In this document: one piece after another, positions 1 through 10,967 of the stretch
Position numbering within the stretch: the first letter of the stretch is position 1
Layout of the letters: every line of letters begins with the position of its first letter
Assembly: GCA_021234155.1 (NCBI GenBank)
Contig: JAJEKV010000057.1
Location: 7,655,956 to 7,719,955, forward strand
From: Isoetes taiwanensis
Taxonomy: Eukaryota; Streptophyta; Lycopodiopsida; Isoetales; Isoetaceae
Length of the DNA: 64,000 nt
Reading direction: 5' to 3'
Made by a program: the position numbers and the translations under genes
Notes under the pieces: model-generated
Database searches by the model: none
What the model saw: only the letters and a program-made list of their open reading frames with translations
What the model was told of the DNA's origin: nothing

Positions 1-26
1 AGTTAAAAGGATACCTCACGAAATTT

Positions 27-605
27 GTGAATTTCACATCAATCTTAAGGAGGGAGCCAAAACCAAAGAAGCATAAGATGAGAAGAATAAATCCACATTT
101 GCTGAATATGGTGAAGGAGGAGATAGATAAATTACTGCAGGTTGGTTTTATATTTGAAATTGAAAATCCCACATGGGTTTCTTGCATCGTGCCAGTGCTT
201 AAGAAGAACAAAAAGGTAAGAGTATGTGTGGATTATCAGGATCTTAATAAGGCAACATTAAAAGATCATTACCCATTACCATTCCAAGAGGAATTGTTGT
301 ATCAAGCAGCAACTAAGGAAGTATTTTCATTTATGGACGGTTTTAGTGGCTTCAACCAGATATCTATTTGTCAAAAGGACATGCCTAAGACTGCATTTAT
401 TACGCCATGGGGAACATATGCGATGAAGGTAATGCCATTCGGTTTAATGAACGCACCAGCAACATTCCAGAGATGCATGGCAATGGCCTATGGTTCCATG
501 TTAAACAAAGGGCTTGGAATTTTTTTGGACGACCTATGCTTGGCTAATACAAGGGAGGAGCATTTGTGCAGGTTGAAGGAGGTCTTCGAGAAGGTAAAAA
601 TCTAG
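27..605 (+). pseudogene. Ty3/gypsy reverse transcriptase domain (fragment)
   Basis: This 192-residue frame carries the RT core. VCVDYQDLNKAT lies near residue 65, followed by a YPLP turn, FSFMDGFSGFNQI (first catalytic Asp) near residue 100, TAFITPWGTYAMKVMPFGL near residue 125, NAPATFQRCM, and FLDD in place of the usual Y-[VL]-D-D catalytic pair near residue 166. Asp-Asp is kept. The frame ends at a stop where the family continues into the RT thumb and connection; the next frame (607-1662) continues in a shifted frame, so a small indel near 600-606 broke the gene. The ATG at 27 is internal to pol and is not a real start. Confidence 0.9.
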
Positions 606-606
606 G

Positions 607-1662
607 GTGTGTTTGAACCCTAGTAAGTGCCATTTCTTTAAGGAGGGAGGAGTGCTTTTGGGGCATTACCTCTCAACTAGAGGCATTCAAATCTCCCAAG
701 ATAAAACTGAAATTATTCAAAAGCTGCCAATCCCGAGGACAGTGAAGGAGGTAAGAAAGCTAATTGGCATGATGTCTTTTCTAAGAATACATATACCAAA
801 CTTCTCCCATTTATTGGGTCCAATTAGTAAGCTCACGCGGGTTGGCAATTTACCAAAGGGCCAGAGCAAGTGCACACCAGTAGTATGGAATACTGAGTGC
901 CAAACATCATTTGAGAGAATTCTGCAGCTCATGAAAAGCGAAACTGTGCTTGTACCACCTAAACTCAACATGCCGTTCACTGCCTTTCTTACAGTGACCA
1001 GATGGGCCGTTGGAGTAGCACTCTTCCAGAAAACGGAGCAGAAGGGATACGATGTGATATGCTATTCGGGAAAGCAACTCAAAGACTTGGAGATCAGGTA
1101 CCCTGTTTTGGAAAAGTATGCATATGCTTTAATATTCTTATTCCAGAAGCACGAGCATCTACTTGTGAAGGCTCACACTGATGTTGTAATGAAGAAGAAT
1201 CCAATGGCCCTGCTGGGAAGTAAGTGCTTGAAGAAGGCAAAACATCATAAGTGGTTGTCTTATTTGGCCCAATTTGATTTTGCGATCAAACCTATTAATA
1301 TTCTGAGCAATCCCAGCAGTTACTTACCATATGCATTTATGGAAGAAGATATAACCTCTGATGAGGATGTGGCAGTGGTGAACGTAAATTATACATTTGT
1401 GCATGATTCATGGATGATGCCATATATATACATGTTGCAGGGATTGGACTTGCCAGCCCATGTATCTAACTTGGAGAAAAGGAGAGTAAAGCATCACCTT
1501 TCAAAGTTTGTGTTGGTGGATGGTATTTTATGCAGAAAAGGGGCCGAAGGAATTTTACAACGATGCTTGAATGAAGAAGAACAAGCATATGCACTTGAGA
1601 TGTGTCACAATGGTTCTTGTTGGGGCATTTTTTGGTCGGGGCTACAGCCAAGCGAATCCTAA
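607..1662 (+). pseudogene. Ty3/gypsy RT thumb, RNase H and connection (fragment)
   Basis: The frame opens with CLNPSKCHFF, the family-typical sequence just after the RT palm, then GHYLSTRGI and a helix leading to the RNase H domain. RNase H signatures include FTAFLTVTRWAVGVALFQ, near residue 125, with the usual first Asp apparently replaced, CYSGKQLKDLEIRYPVLEK (catalytic Glu region) and AHTDVVMKKNPMALL. HHKWLSYLAQFDFAIK follows, typical of the RNase H C-terminus. The last part runs toward the integrase zinc-binding region but shifts out of frame near 1640, where the frame starting at 1602 takes over. Confidence 0.88.
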
Positions 1663-1811
1663 GAGCAGGGTATTTTTGGCCTACCCTATTTAAAGATGCT
1701 CACAACTATGTTCTGAAATGCAAAGCTTGTCAATACTATGCACCCAAGAAAACTAGTCTAGCCGAGCTTGCAACAATTCCAACCTTTGCTCCATTCCACA
1801 CCGGGGTTTAG
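1602..1811 (+). pseudogene. Ty3/gypsy integrase zinc-binding domain (fragment)
   Basis: The short frame holds GATAKRILRAGYFWPTLFKD followed by CKACQYYAP, the second half of the HHCC zinc-binding module of gypsy integrases. The linker after it ends with a stop at 1809-1811, where the family continues into the catalytic core with a conserved D-F-I-G-P. That sequence is visible at 1811-1830 in another frame (DFIGPRPS), so an indel lies at about 1806. Confidence 0.85.
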
Positions 1812-1859
1812 ACTTCATAGGTCCAAGACCATCATCCATTCCGCCATACCTACATACTT

Positions 1860-2273
1860 ATGGCAACTGACTATTTCACAAAATGGGTGGAAGCAATACC
1901 ATCGAGATCGGCAACGGCACAGGTAGTTTGTAACTTTGTGTATCAGCAGATCTGCTGCAGGTTTGGTGTTCCGCAAGTTTTGATTAGTGATAGGGGTTCT
2001 CATTTTATGAACGAGATGATGCAGGAGTTAACCCGTAGGTTGCAGATGAAGCATGTTCTTTCCAGCTCATACTATCCGCAGGGCAATGGGCAAGCTGAGA
2101 GTTCCAATAAGCAGGTGATACGCATATTAAGTAAAATGATTTATGAACAAGGCAGAAATTGGCACACACATTTGGATGCAACACTATGGCATTATAGAAC
2201 AAATGAGAGAGTTTCCATGGTGTTACACACCTTTCCAATTGGTTTATGGAAGAGAGGCTGTATTACCCATTGA
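1860..2273 (+). pseudogene. Ty3/gypsy integrase catalytic core (fragment)
   Basis: This frame contains the DDE core. MATDYFTKWVEAIP carries the first Asp, LISDRGSHFMNE the second Asp, and YYPQGNGQAESSNK the catalytic Glu at the usual spacing. The residues look intact, but the frame shifts near 2220 after HYRTNERVSM. The frame starting at 2143 then continues with PFQLVYGREAVLPIELEVPS, a typical post-core segment. Confidence 0.9.
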
Positions 2274-2655
2274 ATTAGAAGTACCATCTCTTAGAATTGC
2301 TGTTGAAATGTCCATTGGAAGGGTGGCAGATGTAAAACACAGGCTGGAAGAACTGGAGGAACTTGAAGAAGACAGGTACAATGCTTATCTCTCCATCCAA
2401 CTCAAGAAGAATAGGGATAGATTGCAGATTTTGCGGAAGCATGGAGCTGCCGCTATGTTCTCTGTGGGTGACCTCGTGCTTAAATGGGATAAAGCTATGG
2501 AGGGAAAAAAGAAGAAATTTCAGACTTGCTGGAAAGGTCCATACATCATCGACAAAATAGCAGGGCATCATACTTATGTGCTTAAGACTATAAGTGGCAT
2601 CTACTTGCCAAATCCGGACAAGTGGTGCACACTTGAAACCCTTTTTTGGCCATAG
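2143..2655 (+). pseudogene. Ty3/gypsy integrase C-terminal region (fragment)
   Basis: From about residue 30 this frame reads FQLVYGREAVLPIELEVPSL, a coiled region rich in Glu and Arg (LEELEELEEDRYNAYLS), then FSVGDLVLKWDKAMEGK and KFQTCWKGPYIIDKI, the GPY/F-type C-terminal domain. It ends in IYLPNPDKWCTLETLFWP; the family-typical end appears frame-shifted in the last 15 residues. There is no chromodomain. Confidence 0.85.
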
Positions 2656-4320
2656 GTCAAGGGACCAGCCTCTTCTTTTGGGGCATATGTTGGCCACCAT
2701 TCTGGTGCCCAACAGAAAACATGCATTTAGTTAGAGCATTTTGTTCAGCATATGCTAAAACCATCAATGCATCCATCTCACCTTGCATTCACCCATAACT
2801 CTCCACTGTCCACAACATTCTCTATTTCTGTTCTCAAGCATGTTGCATAAGGGACACAGCTTTAGCAATCTGCTAAATACTCCAAGCATTCTGCTAAATA
2901 CCTTTCAGAGCATTGCAGTTACAACACGCTGACCAGGGTGCATGATACGGAGGTTACGTAGACGGGAGCAAATATTTGGAGCGCACATTTGAAGGAATTG
3001 GAGCATGGATCTGACATTTGAAGGATGCTGCGCATAAGTTGAGGACGTGATACATTAATGGTGACAAAGTTGGTAAGCATTATTTAGTTGCTATTTCTGA
3101 ATTCCCCACAGGTTGTTAACTCTCCGCTTGTTCCATCATCTTCGTGCCTATAAAAATCCCAATTGAGAATCATTGCCACATTTTCATACGACCTCACTAG
3201 TTCTGCCTACTCGTCAATTAGTCTGTTCAAAAAAAAAAAGGGAGAAAAACCATGCCATGTGAGCTTATCTATGCCAAAAATTCACCCATGTTGCTTCTAC
3301 TTTCCAATATGGGGTATTCTATGCCCAAATGGCCCAAAAAAAGAAAAAATAGAAGTACAAGAAAACTATGTATACAAGGCAGAACTGTTTTTCATTTTCC
3401 AGCTTCACATTTGCCTTCTGTCCACATTTTCGTTTCTTGTCTCCAAACCCTAGACCATTACCTTTGCTTTTTGCCAATACCATGCCGTTCCTCTCCAAGA
3501 CCTAGACGTAGACCTGTGGGAATTCCAAAATTGCAAGGATGCATGCCAAGAACAGAGCTAAGGGATTCGAACAGCAAATGATGCAATCTTACAGGTTTAA
3601 CAGAAGATCTACGGAGGATTTGCGGGCAGGGAATCGATCTGTTAAAGAGGCAGGCAGGAAAAGAAACGGGGCGGCTCATTCGGGACTGTTCTGGAATCAC
3701 TGGAGTCACTGGAGTTCTTGTCAACGAAGAGAGAAGTCGCCAAATGGCTCTGATGCATGCTTGATCAGGGTGAAGTGTGGTTTATTGTGTTCCGTTGTTG
3801 GTATTTGGAGTTGGTTGCAGTCATCACAATCAGCCAGATATGGTTCGAAGGTTCTGATGCAAATTGCTATGATCTTCATTGTTACATGTTTTACATAAAA
3901 CTTTGCTTCCAAGCAGTAGTACATGTTGTAATCCATTGATCAATCGATCTTGCAAACTCGATAATGCAAATGCTTTTCTTTCGTGTGGTCCCAAACGCGA
4001 TGCAAGCTACTTGTGTAAGTTGTCAATTGATGGTTTTGCTTCCATTTCATTTGGTTCAAGTCGGGTTGTTATCTTAGTTGTTATCTTTCAAAGACTCTTT
4101 ATTTATTTACCTTATTCAAAACTAGCTACTAAGATCTTCCATTGATATGAGACCTTTCTTCCTATTGCATACTCTCATATGAGAAAAAGAGAAAAAAAAA
4201 ACACATAAACCGATTACTCATATTTGAATTGCCTTGACCTTTCCACTATCAATCACATTGCCTTGATCTCTGTAGCCTCCTCTATATCTTGCCAAATTCT
4301 GTTTTGTTAAAAAAGAAAAG
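2656..4320. other. Non-coding tail of the gypsy element, possible 3' LTR
   Basis: No gene is recognised. An A-run followed by gggagaaaaacca at 3231-3252 resembles a polypurine tract next to a TG-starting LTR. Short open frames at 3163-3581 and 3539-3898 overlap frames on the other strand and resemble no protein I know. Without the 5' LTR the assignment is only plausible. Confidence 0.3.
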
Positions 4321-4937
4321 AAAAAAAAAAAGAGCATAATATTATTGCCATTGGCCTTGCTTTAAAGGATTCGCAAGGTGTAGACACCACCAAGTGTCTT
4401 GGAGGTCCGGACCGCATCCCTTCCCCGCGTGACTTGCTCTTTGAACCGGTGCAGAGCAATCAGTTTGCAGGCGTGTTACCAATGATGAGATCATTACGGT
4501 GATCTCTAGGACGTGGTGTAATGTCAATGTAGGCATGACCGCGGTGGGCTTGCAAAGTCTACTTACGTCCCACTAAGTAGACGACCGAGAGAAAGGAGGT
4601 CATTGAGGAATGCATTGATAGGAAAAGCACCTCTAGCCCCATATATGCTTTGAAAGGAGGAATCTGGCCTTCACTCCCCATATCTCTGGGGAAGGACCTA
4701 TCCTCCACGCCGGGCAACTAAAGGTGTAGGCATGAGCCTATATAGGCATTATAGGCGCATCTCTCCACGGCCACGATGGAAGAAACATCCTCTTCCTGTA
4801 GGAGATTAGCCATGCATTCATGTAGATAGGTGGGGTGGTCACCACATAACCAAAATTTTATTAATAATTAAAATGGTAATAACGTAGTGTTGACCCGGCA
4901 GCCAATAAGAGAGCCCGAGGGCCACGAGGTCGAATTT
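4321..4937. other. Unassigned sequence, no gene seen
   Basis: Begins after an A-rich run at 4309-4332. GC content is higher than in the neighbours. No reading frame over 65 codons resembles a known protein. It may be an internal part of another decayed retroelement, but no diagnostic motif was found. Confidence 0.3.
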
Positions 4938-4939
4938 AC

Positions 4940-5465
4940 GAAGACTTGCAACACAAATTTTATTATAACGTGTTGCAAGGGATGAAGAGTACCTTAGAAG
5001 TGTAAATTTTGTATGAAATTGATAAACTTTGATAAACTTAAATGTTGTATTAAGTAAGGTTAATAATTACCTTAGCGTGGATTAAGTTATGAAATCATAA
5101 GTTAATTGGATAATGAAATAGTACAAAGAATGTCTTAAACATTACCTTAGAGTAATTCTAATAATTAAGATAGTAAGTATGTAATTATAGATATTGTAAA
5201 ATTAATCAGGATTTTTAAGGTGAAGACTTGCAACACAAATTTTGTTGGAATGTGTTGCAAGGAATGAAGAGCACCTTAAATAATAATTGTATATGAAAGT
5301 GTTAAATTGTGATAAACTAAATGTTGTGATAACTTGGGGAGACTAATAAGTACCTTTGTTTTAATAGAAGTTACGATTTGACAAGTTATTTGATAATGTA
5401 ATAGCGTAATAATGATTTAAAAAATATTACCTTAAGGTAATCTTAATAAATGTGTAAGTATTATA
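4940..5465 (+). repeat. Diverged direct duplication, about 282 bp
   Basis: The sequence starting gaagacttgcaacacaaat at 4940 recurs at 5222. Each copy continues with gtgttgcaagg, a gataaact-aaatgttgt block, and a taccttag-taat block near its end. The copies differ by many substitutions and indels, so the duplication is old. No coding potential was seen. Confidence 0.75.
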
Positions 5466-6190
5466 GTAGTATATCGTGTATGCATCGGGTTGATTTGCAG
5501 GTTAGGAAGATTCCAAGGTGGGGAAACCCAATGGCGTCGGACAACATCATTTCAAGTGGGGAGAATGTGACGTTCGAGACGATATACGGCCTCAAGACAT
5601 ATACCGTCTTTGCCGCGAATCACGCTGCGACATCGCCGCCCAATCGACGTGTCTGTTGACGTGTATCCAAGCAAGGTCGCCCTAGGGGGCAACTTGCAAT
5701 GGTGTGTACACTTAGCAATGCGCGCACTTTTAGACCTTTAACCCATTAAAGGTAGACCAAGGGTCATGGAAACCCTAAACCTAACTGATAGCCTACATAA
5801 GGCACCAAACCCTAACTTTTCCTTTTCGCCCACGGACCTTCCGAGCTTCGATTCAAGGCTACCGAGGAGTCAATTCCAACTCCCACGATCCGTCCCGCGC
5901 CCCGGCTTTGTCGATCGTCCTCCCGACCGCACATTTCAAGGCGAGCGCAGACATGGACACCTTTGGATCGAGAAGAGTGAACCAGGGATCAGGTATTTAG
6001 TCGATTGAATAGCCTAAACCTTATTCCAGCTTTCGAACCAGTAGGTTTAGCCTATTAAATCACCCCTAGTAGCCAAGCAGATCCCGAGATTGACTCTAAC
6101 TAAAGAACCTAACTCTATGTATGATATAGATTAGTTCTTATTCTTTACACACTCACCCCGGTTTTTGGTCCACTGTTGAAAACATCAGTT
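5466..6190. other. Unassigned sequence, no gene seen
   Basis: Open frames at 5450-5659 and 5766-6008 are short and unrecognised. Nothing else can be supported. Confidence 0.3.
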
Positions 6191-6699
6191 TTGGTAGGTC
6201 TACATGTCCTGTTTTCAAAGAATCCTACATGTGGATATGTGGAGGTATGGTTTTGTTCGATACTGGTGTTCTTTTTTCAGTGGACTAAAACATCCACTGT
6301 TGTTTTGTAGTTTCTTCTATTGTGACATGTCATTTTATAATACAATCCACTGTAGGAAAGAATACTTGAATTTCTACATGTCTAATAATTCTATTGTCAC
6401 ATGTCTTTATAGATGTAGGAAAGAATATTTGATTCTCTACATGTCCTATACTTCCATTCACATGTCTTTATAGTAGTAGGACAGAGTACTTTATTTGCTA
6501 AGGCATTGTAGGAAAGAATACATGAATTATGACATGTGTAATACTTCTATTGTCACATGTCTTTATCTTATATTATAATGTTATAGCGTGTGTCTTCAAT
6601 GGAGCCCTAAATCGGACGGTCGAGGATTTGATTGACCAATGGTGGAGATGATGTATGCGTGTCTTCAACTAAAATTTCATCTTGACTATGGATTCAATA

Positions 6700-8280
6700 T
6701 GAAAGGGAAAAGGAAAAAGGGAAAAGGAAAAGGGAAAAGGGGAAGGGAAAAGGAAAAACGATGAAAGGGAAAAGGGAAAAGGGAAAAGGGAAAAGGGAAA
6801 AGGAAAAGGAAAAAAAAGGAAAAGGAAAAGGGAAAAGGAAAAACGATGAAAATGGAAAAGGAAAAAGGGAAAAGGAAAACGATAAAAAGGGAAAAGGAAA
6901 AAGGGAAAAGGAAAAGGGAAGGGAAAAGGAAAACGATGAAAGGGAAAAGGGAAAAAAAAAAAGGGAAAAGGGAAAAGGGAGAAGGAAATGGGAAGTGAGG
7001 AAAAAATGATGAAAGGGAAAAGGGAAAAAGGAAAAGGGGAAGGGAAAAGGAAAAACGATGAAAGGTAAAAGGGAAAAGGGAAAAGGGAAAAGGGAAAAGG
7101 AAAAGGGAAGGAAAAGGAAAACGATGAAAGGGAAAAGGGAAAAGGGAAAAGGAAAAGGAAAAACAATGAAAGGGAAAAGGGAAAAGGGAAAATGAATAAA
7201 AGAAAGATAAGAGGAAAAAGGAAAGAGAAGAAGAAAAGGAAAAAGGGAAAGATAAAAGGAAATAGAAAAAAGAATAGAATAGATGAGGGGGAAAGGGAAA
7301 GGAAAAAGGGCACCGTGAGAAGGGTAAGAAGTAAGGGTGAGAAAAGGAGAAAAAGGTAAGGGAAAATAAGAAAAGGTTGCAAAGTCCAAGGGAAAAAGGA
7401 AAAGTAAAAAGGAAAAGAGAGGGGGAAAAGGGAAAAGGAGAACTTGGGAAAAGGGAAAGAGAAAAAGAGAAAAAAGGAAAGGGCGTGAAAAAAAAAAGGG
7501 AAGAGAGAAAGGGTGAAGAAAGAGAAAAAGGGAAGCAAAAAGAGCATCGAGAAAAAGGAAGAGGAAAAGGATGGAAAAAGGAGGAAAAGGGTGGGGGGAA
7601 AGTAGAATAGACAAAGGGTATAGGGAGCAAGGAATAGGAAAAGAGGAAGGAGAAAAGGGCACGAGAAAAAAGGGAAGGGGGAAAGGGTGAGGAAATAGAA
7701 AAAAGAAAGGGAAAAAGAGTATGGGAAAGGGAAAAGAAAAAAGAAACAAGAAAGGAGAAAGTGGAAAGGGGAAAAGGGGGAAGAGGATGGGGAAAAAAGG
7801 AAAACGAGTACATAAAAAAGGTTGAGAAAAGGGAATGGAAAGAGGCATATGAAAAGGGAAAGGGAACGGGAAAGGGAAAATGTAAAGGAAGGGGAAAGAG
7901 AAAGGAAAGGGAAAAAGGGAACAGCGCAAAGCAAAAGGGTGGGGAAAGTATGTATAGGGAATGGAAAGTTGAAAGGAAAAGGGAAGCGGAAAAAGGAGAA
8001 GGGAAAGCAAAAAGAGCATGAGGAAAAGGGGAGAGAGAAATGGGAAAAGAGATGGGGAAAAGGGCACGTGATCAAGAGGAAGAGGGTGGGAAAAGGAAGA
8101 AACTGGTGCATGAAAAGGTAAGCAAAAGAGAACGAAAAAAATGCATGAGAAACGGGAAAGAGAAAAGGAAAAGGAAGAGGAAGGGGAAAAGGAAAGGGAA
8201 AAAGAGTAGTGGAAAAATGGAAAGAGCGGGGAAAGAGGGGGTTAGAAAAAAAAAAGGGAGAATAAAAAAAGAAAGAAATT
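6700..8280 (+). repeat. 1.6-kb purine-only tract, GGGAAAA-like
   Basis: Almost every base is A or G on the plus strand. The left 500 bp is a degenerate tandem array: runs of GGGAAAA punctuated by ACGATGAAAGGG at 6757, 6841, 6930, 7058 and 7119, with variants near 6879, 7005 and 7164, spacing mostly 40-85 bp. The right part is less regular. It forms the interior of the Helitron. Long open frames on both strands (Phe/Pro/Ser-rich or Lys/Glu/Gly-rich) follow from the composition and are not genes. Confidence 0.9.
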
Positions 8281-8297
8281 AAAGGTTCCTAATTTAT

Positions 8298-8325
8298 GCC
8301 CAGCAAGGCTGGGTACCATTACTAG
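8298..8325 (+). other. Helitron 3' terminal hairpin and CTAG end
   Basis: GCCCAGC-AA-GCTGGGT forms a stem with one G-T wobble and a short loop, followed after 7 bases by CTAG. The hairpin is thought to act as a transposition termination signal for rolling-circle Helitrons. Related ends lie at 25173-25200 (minus) and 53161-53190 (plus). Confidence 0.85.
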
Positions 8326-8640
8326 TAGAAGTAGGAAAGAATACTTGATTCTCTACATGTCATATGCTTCCATGTCACATGTCTTTATAGTAGTAGGACA
8401 GAGTACTTTATTTTCTAAGGCATTGTAGGAAAGAATACATGAATTACGACATGTGTAATACTTCTATTGTCACATGTCTTTATAGAAGTAGGAAAGAATA
8501 CTTGATTCTCTACATGTCCTATCCTTCCATATCACAGGTCTTTATAGTGGTAGGACAGAGTACTTGATTTGCTACATGTGATGCACGTGCACGATCACAT
8601 GTCCTTATACTAGTATTCCATGTAAGACAAGTTACTTCAA

Positions 8641-8880
8641 TTACTTAACACCTATTTTTGCATAACAAAACCATTTTGATTTGTATTCCTTGAGGGGGTG
8701 CAGGACCGGTGCAAAAATGCAATATCTCATCTATTGTCCCTTTACCCCTCATGCTTATAGAAAACTAGAATGCAAAGGCATTATGAAGATCCCAAAATTG
8801 AATTGAACTCAATTTAACTTTTAACATCCATGGGAACCAACAAGTCTATCGATCCCGTGGAAAAGGGAAGGGAAAAGGCA
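8641..8880. other. Unassigned sequence, no gene seen
   Basis: AT-rich spacer between the ACATGT array and the GA-rich region. Confidence 0.3.
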
Positions 8881-8882
8881 GG

Positions 8883-8985
8883 GAGAGAGAGAGAGAGAGG
8901 GAGAGGGAGAGGGAGAGGGAGAGGGAGAGGGAGAGGGAGAGGGAGAGGGAGAGGGAGAGGGAGAGGGAGAGGGAGAGAGAGAGAA
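8883..8985 (+). repeat. GAGAGG microsatellite
   Basis: A short GA run passes into about 13 copies of the hexamer gagagg/gggaga and ends in a GA run. The opposite-strand frame reads a Ser-Pro repeat, an artefact. Confidence 0.95.
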
Positions 8986-9053
8986 TGAGAATGAAATGAT
9001 TTTATTTATGTCCATGAGACCATCATTACACATACAAATCACCTCCAGGGAAG

Positions 9054-9056
<3 letters not shown>

Positions 9057-9135
<79 letters not shown>
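9057..9135 (+). repeat. (GA)n microsatellite, about 79 bp
   Basis: Uninterrupted AG dinucleotide run. Open frames across it (Arg-Glu or Leu-Ser repeats) are artefacts. Confidence 0.97.
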
Positions 9136-9138
<3 letters not shown>

Positions 9139-9235
9139 TAGTTTTAACGCCACGCCCACAGGGAAAAAGATCCAAAGGGACATGTGACCACACACCACAC
9201 TACATTGCTTGGTTGGGAAAAGGCCCCCAACCACC

Positions 9236-9263
9236 TTACATTGGCGCCTCTGCTGGGATTTGA
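9236..9263 (+). other. Primer-binding-site-like sequence
   Basis: A TACA end is followed by TTGGCGCC and tctgctggga. Plant gypsy LTRs often end in ACA, followed by a primer site starting TGGCGCC that pairs with a tRNA 3' end. The complement also reads like a tRNA T-arm (GGTCAAATCC). No LTR pair or other retroelement part is seen next to it, so this is only suggestive. Confidence 0.3.
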
Positions 9264-9282
9264 CCCCAACAAGGAAAAGAAA

Positions 9283-9394
<112 letters not shown>

Positions 9395-9399
9395 TGGCC

Positions 9400-10740
9400 A
9401 CATGGGGGTTGAGAGACAATTTGAGAGATGGGGAGAGATGAGAGAAAAGGAGAGATGAAGGGAGAGAAAAAATTTGGCTCTCCCTTTGAGAGATAATTTG
9501 CCCCTAATGAAAAGTTAGGGGCTTCCATTATACATAACCCATTAAGTTTCCATTTTGGTTTCGTGCTCGTGGAAAGTTTTAGGGCTTCTAAACCGGCCAC
9601 CGGGAAGAGAGAAATGAGAAGGCTATGGCATCGAACGCCCCGCGGCCCTTCTTCTTCCTCGGGTGATCTTGCCATAGCCTCAAGGCCCTCCTTTTCTTCT
9701 TCGCGATTGCCATAGCTCCCCGCGACCTCCTTTTTTTCCGGGCTGTCCGTTAGCAAGAAGGAAGCTCGAGATGCTTCCACAAAACGATTTCATAGATATT
9801 TCCTTGTAGATTCAAAGCTTGACTCAAGATGCACAAGGAAACAGATTTTACCGGCCGGTGGAACCTCTATTTGTTAATCAAGGCGGAAACAGATTGCCCA
9901 TTTTCCAAGAATAGCCGCGATGCTCCAAACCAATCAAGTTAGTTTCGAGATTGTTACGCATTTTATTTTGCTATGTTATTTTACAATAGGGCTTCTATAT
10001 CGCGGCTTCTATTTTGCCATAGCCAATCCTTCAAATCCAAAATATCCATGCCTCGGATTGAAAATCCGCTTCTCCAATGAAACAGGCTTCTTGAACTTAA
10101 ATATAAAATGTGGCTATTTCAACAAAATACGCAAATAAGGCTTTTCAACAAACAGGCAAACAGTGGCAAACAGGCAAAATCTGCAAAATAAGGCTTTTCT
10201 TGAACGAATCGTAAGGTTCTCGACCCCGATTCCAATAAGGCTTTTCTTGAACGAAATCTTTGATCGACAATGTCGCTTTTTCAAAGAATCGAAGAGGCTT
10301 TCGTGACCGGGCGATCGATACATCTAGCTTCTTGGCGTCATGTTTGTGATTTGATGAGAGTATGATGGCAAACAGCCCTTTTATAGTCTGCCTTTGAGCG
10401 CCGGATTTCGCTAAAGCTGCTGTTCGCTCCTGGTCTGCCAAAACAAATGCTTCCGGCGAAGTTAAAGCCACTAAACAAGCCTCGATGAAGCAAGCCACCT
10501 AAATGGGCCGCTCCCAAATCATCCAATATTCCAATCCAATCCTCCATTCAACCTTACGGACAAGCAGCCACCGTAAGCAAGGGATCCCAAAATTCCATCC
10601 CGCAATAACTCTAGTCGAAAAAATCCGGACCATTTTTATTTTTGCCCTTAACTAGCTTGGTTAGGCAAACGAGAGATTATTGTCTCATTTACTCTCATGC
10701 TATACGCAAGATAAAATTGTCTCAGATAGCACGAGAGATA
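9400..10740. other. Unassigned sequence, no gene seen
   Basis: Open frames at 9920-10138, 10114-10323 and 10145-10498 overlap each other on opposite strands and match nothing I know. A short direct duplication is visible (aataaggcttttcttgaacg at 10187 and again at 10234). The motif gccatag is frequent at 9605-10025. Confidence 0.3.
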
Positions 10741-10760
10741 AAAAATTTGGAGCATGTGGC

Positions 10761-10912
<152 letters not shown>

Positions 10913-10967
10913 TTATGCCTCAAATCCATTTTTGAGCATATGCACATGATCTCGTGTCCCAATCAGT

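Larger units (their letters stand above)
1..2655 (+). mobile_element. Ty3/gypsy LTR retrotransposon, pol region, decayed
   Basis: The pol order RT, RNase H, integrase identifies a Ty3/gypsy element. The window begins inside pol, so gag, protease and the 5' LTR are not visible. The reading frame is broken at about 605, 1640, 1810-1835 and 2220, so no full polyprotein can be made. No chromodomain is seen after the integrase, whose last residues include a family-typical IYLPNP. This fits a non-chromovirus plant lineage, but I cannot place it further. An A-rich then purine-rich tract at 3229-3250 could be the polypurine tract before a 3' LTR; no LTR pair can be tested here. Confidence 0.9.
6566..8325 (+). 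mobile_element. Non-autonomous Helitron, 1760 bp, exact ends
   Basis: The left end is TCTTATATTATAATG preceded by A (6565). The right end is a stem-loop GCCCAGCAAGGCTGGGT (8298-8314) followed by ACCATTACTAG and then T (8326). These are the textbook Helitron features: TC start, 3' hairpin about 10 bases from a CTRR end, insertion between A and T, no target duplication. The host site is the ACATGT array. Joining 6565 to 8326 restores cacatgtctttatagaagt, found uninterrupted at 8471. The element has no Rep-helicase; its interior is almost entirely a purine tract. Confidence 0.92.
6350..8640 (+). repeat. Higher-order tandem repeat with ACATGT palindromes, split by a Helitron
   Basis: The array is built from three submotifs: A (about 60 bp, starting gtaggaaagaatacttgatt), B (about 32 bp, starting gtaggacagagtacttta and ending ctaaggcatt), and C (about 60 bp, starting gtaggaaagaatacatgaat). 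They recur in the order A-B-C on both sides of the Helitron: 6416-6565 on the left, 8326-8482 on the right, then A-B again to about 8615. Each submotif ends in cacatgtcttta or a variant. Confidence 0.85.

Noticed and set aside
2656..3700. A defined 3' LTR of the gypsy element
   Set aside because: Only a polypurine-like tract is visible; without the 5' LTR the borders cannot be verified.
6700..7190. Interstitial telomere repeats
   Set aside because: The unit is GGGAAAA, not the plant TTTAGGG on either strand.
6669..8111. A 480-codon minus-strand frame rich in Phe, Pro and Ser, with overlapping frames of 457 and 375 codons
   Set aside because: All arise from the purine-only tract, in which stops are rare on the pyrimidine strand. 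Three phases are open at once and no domain is present.
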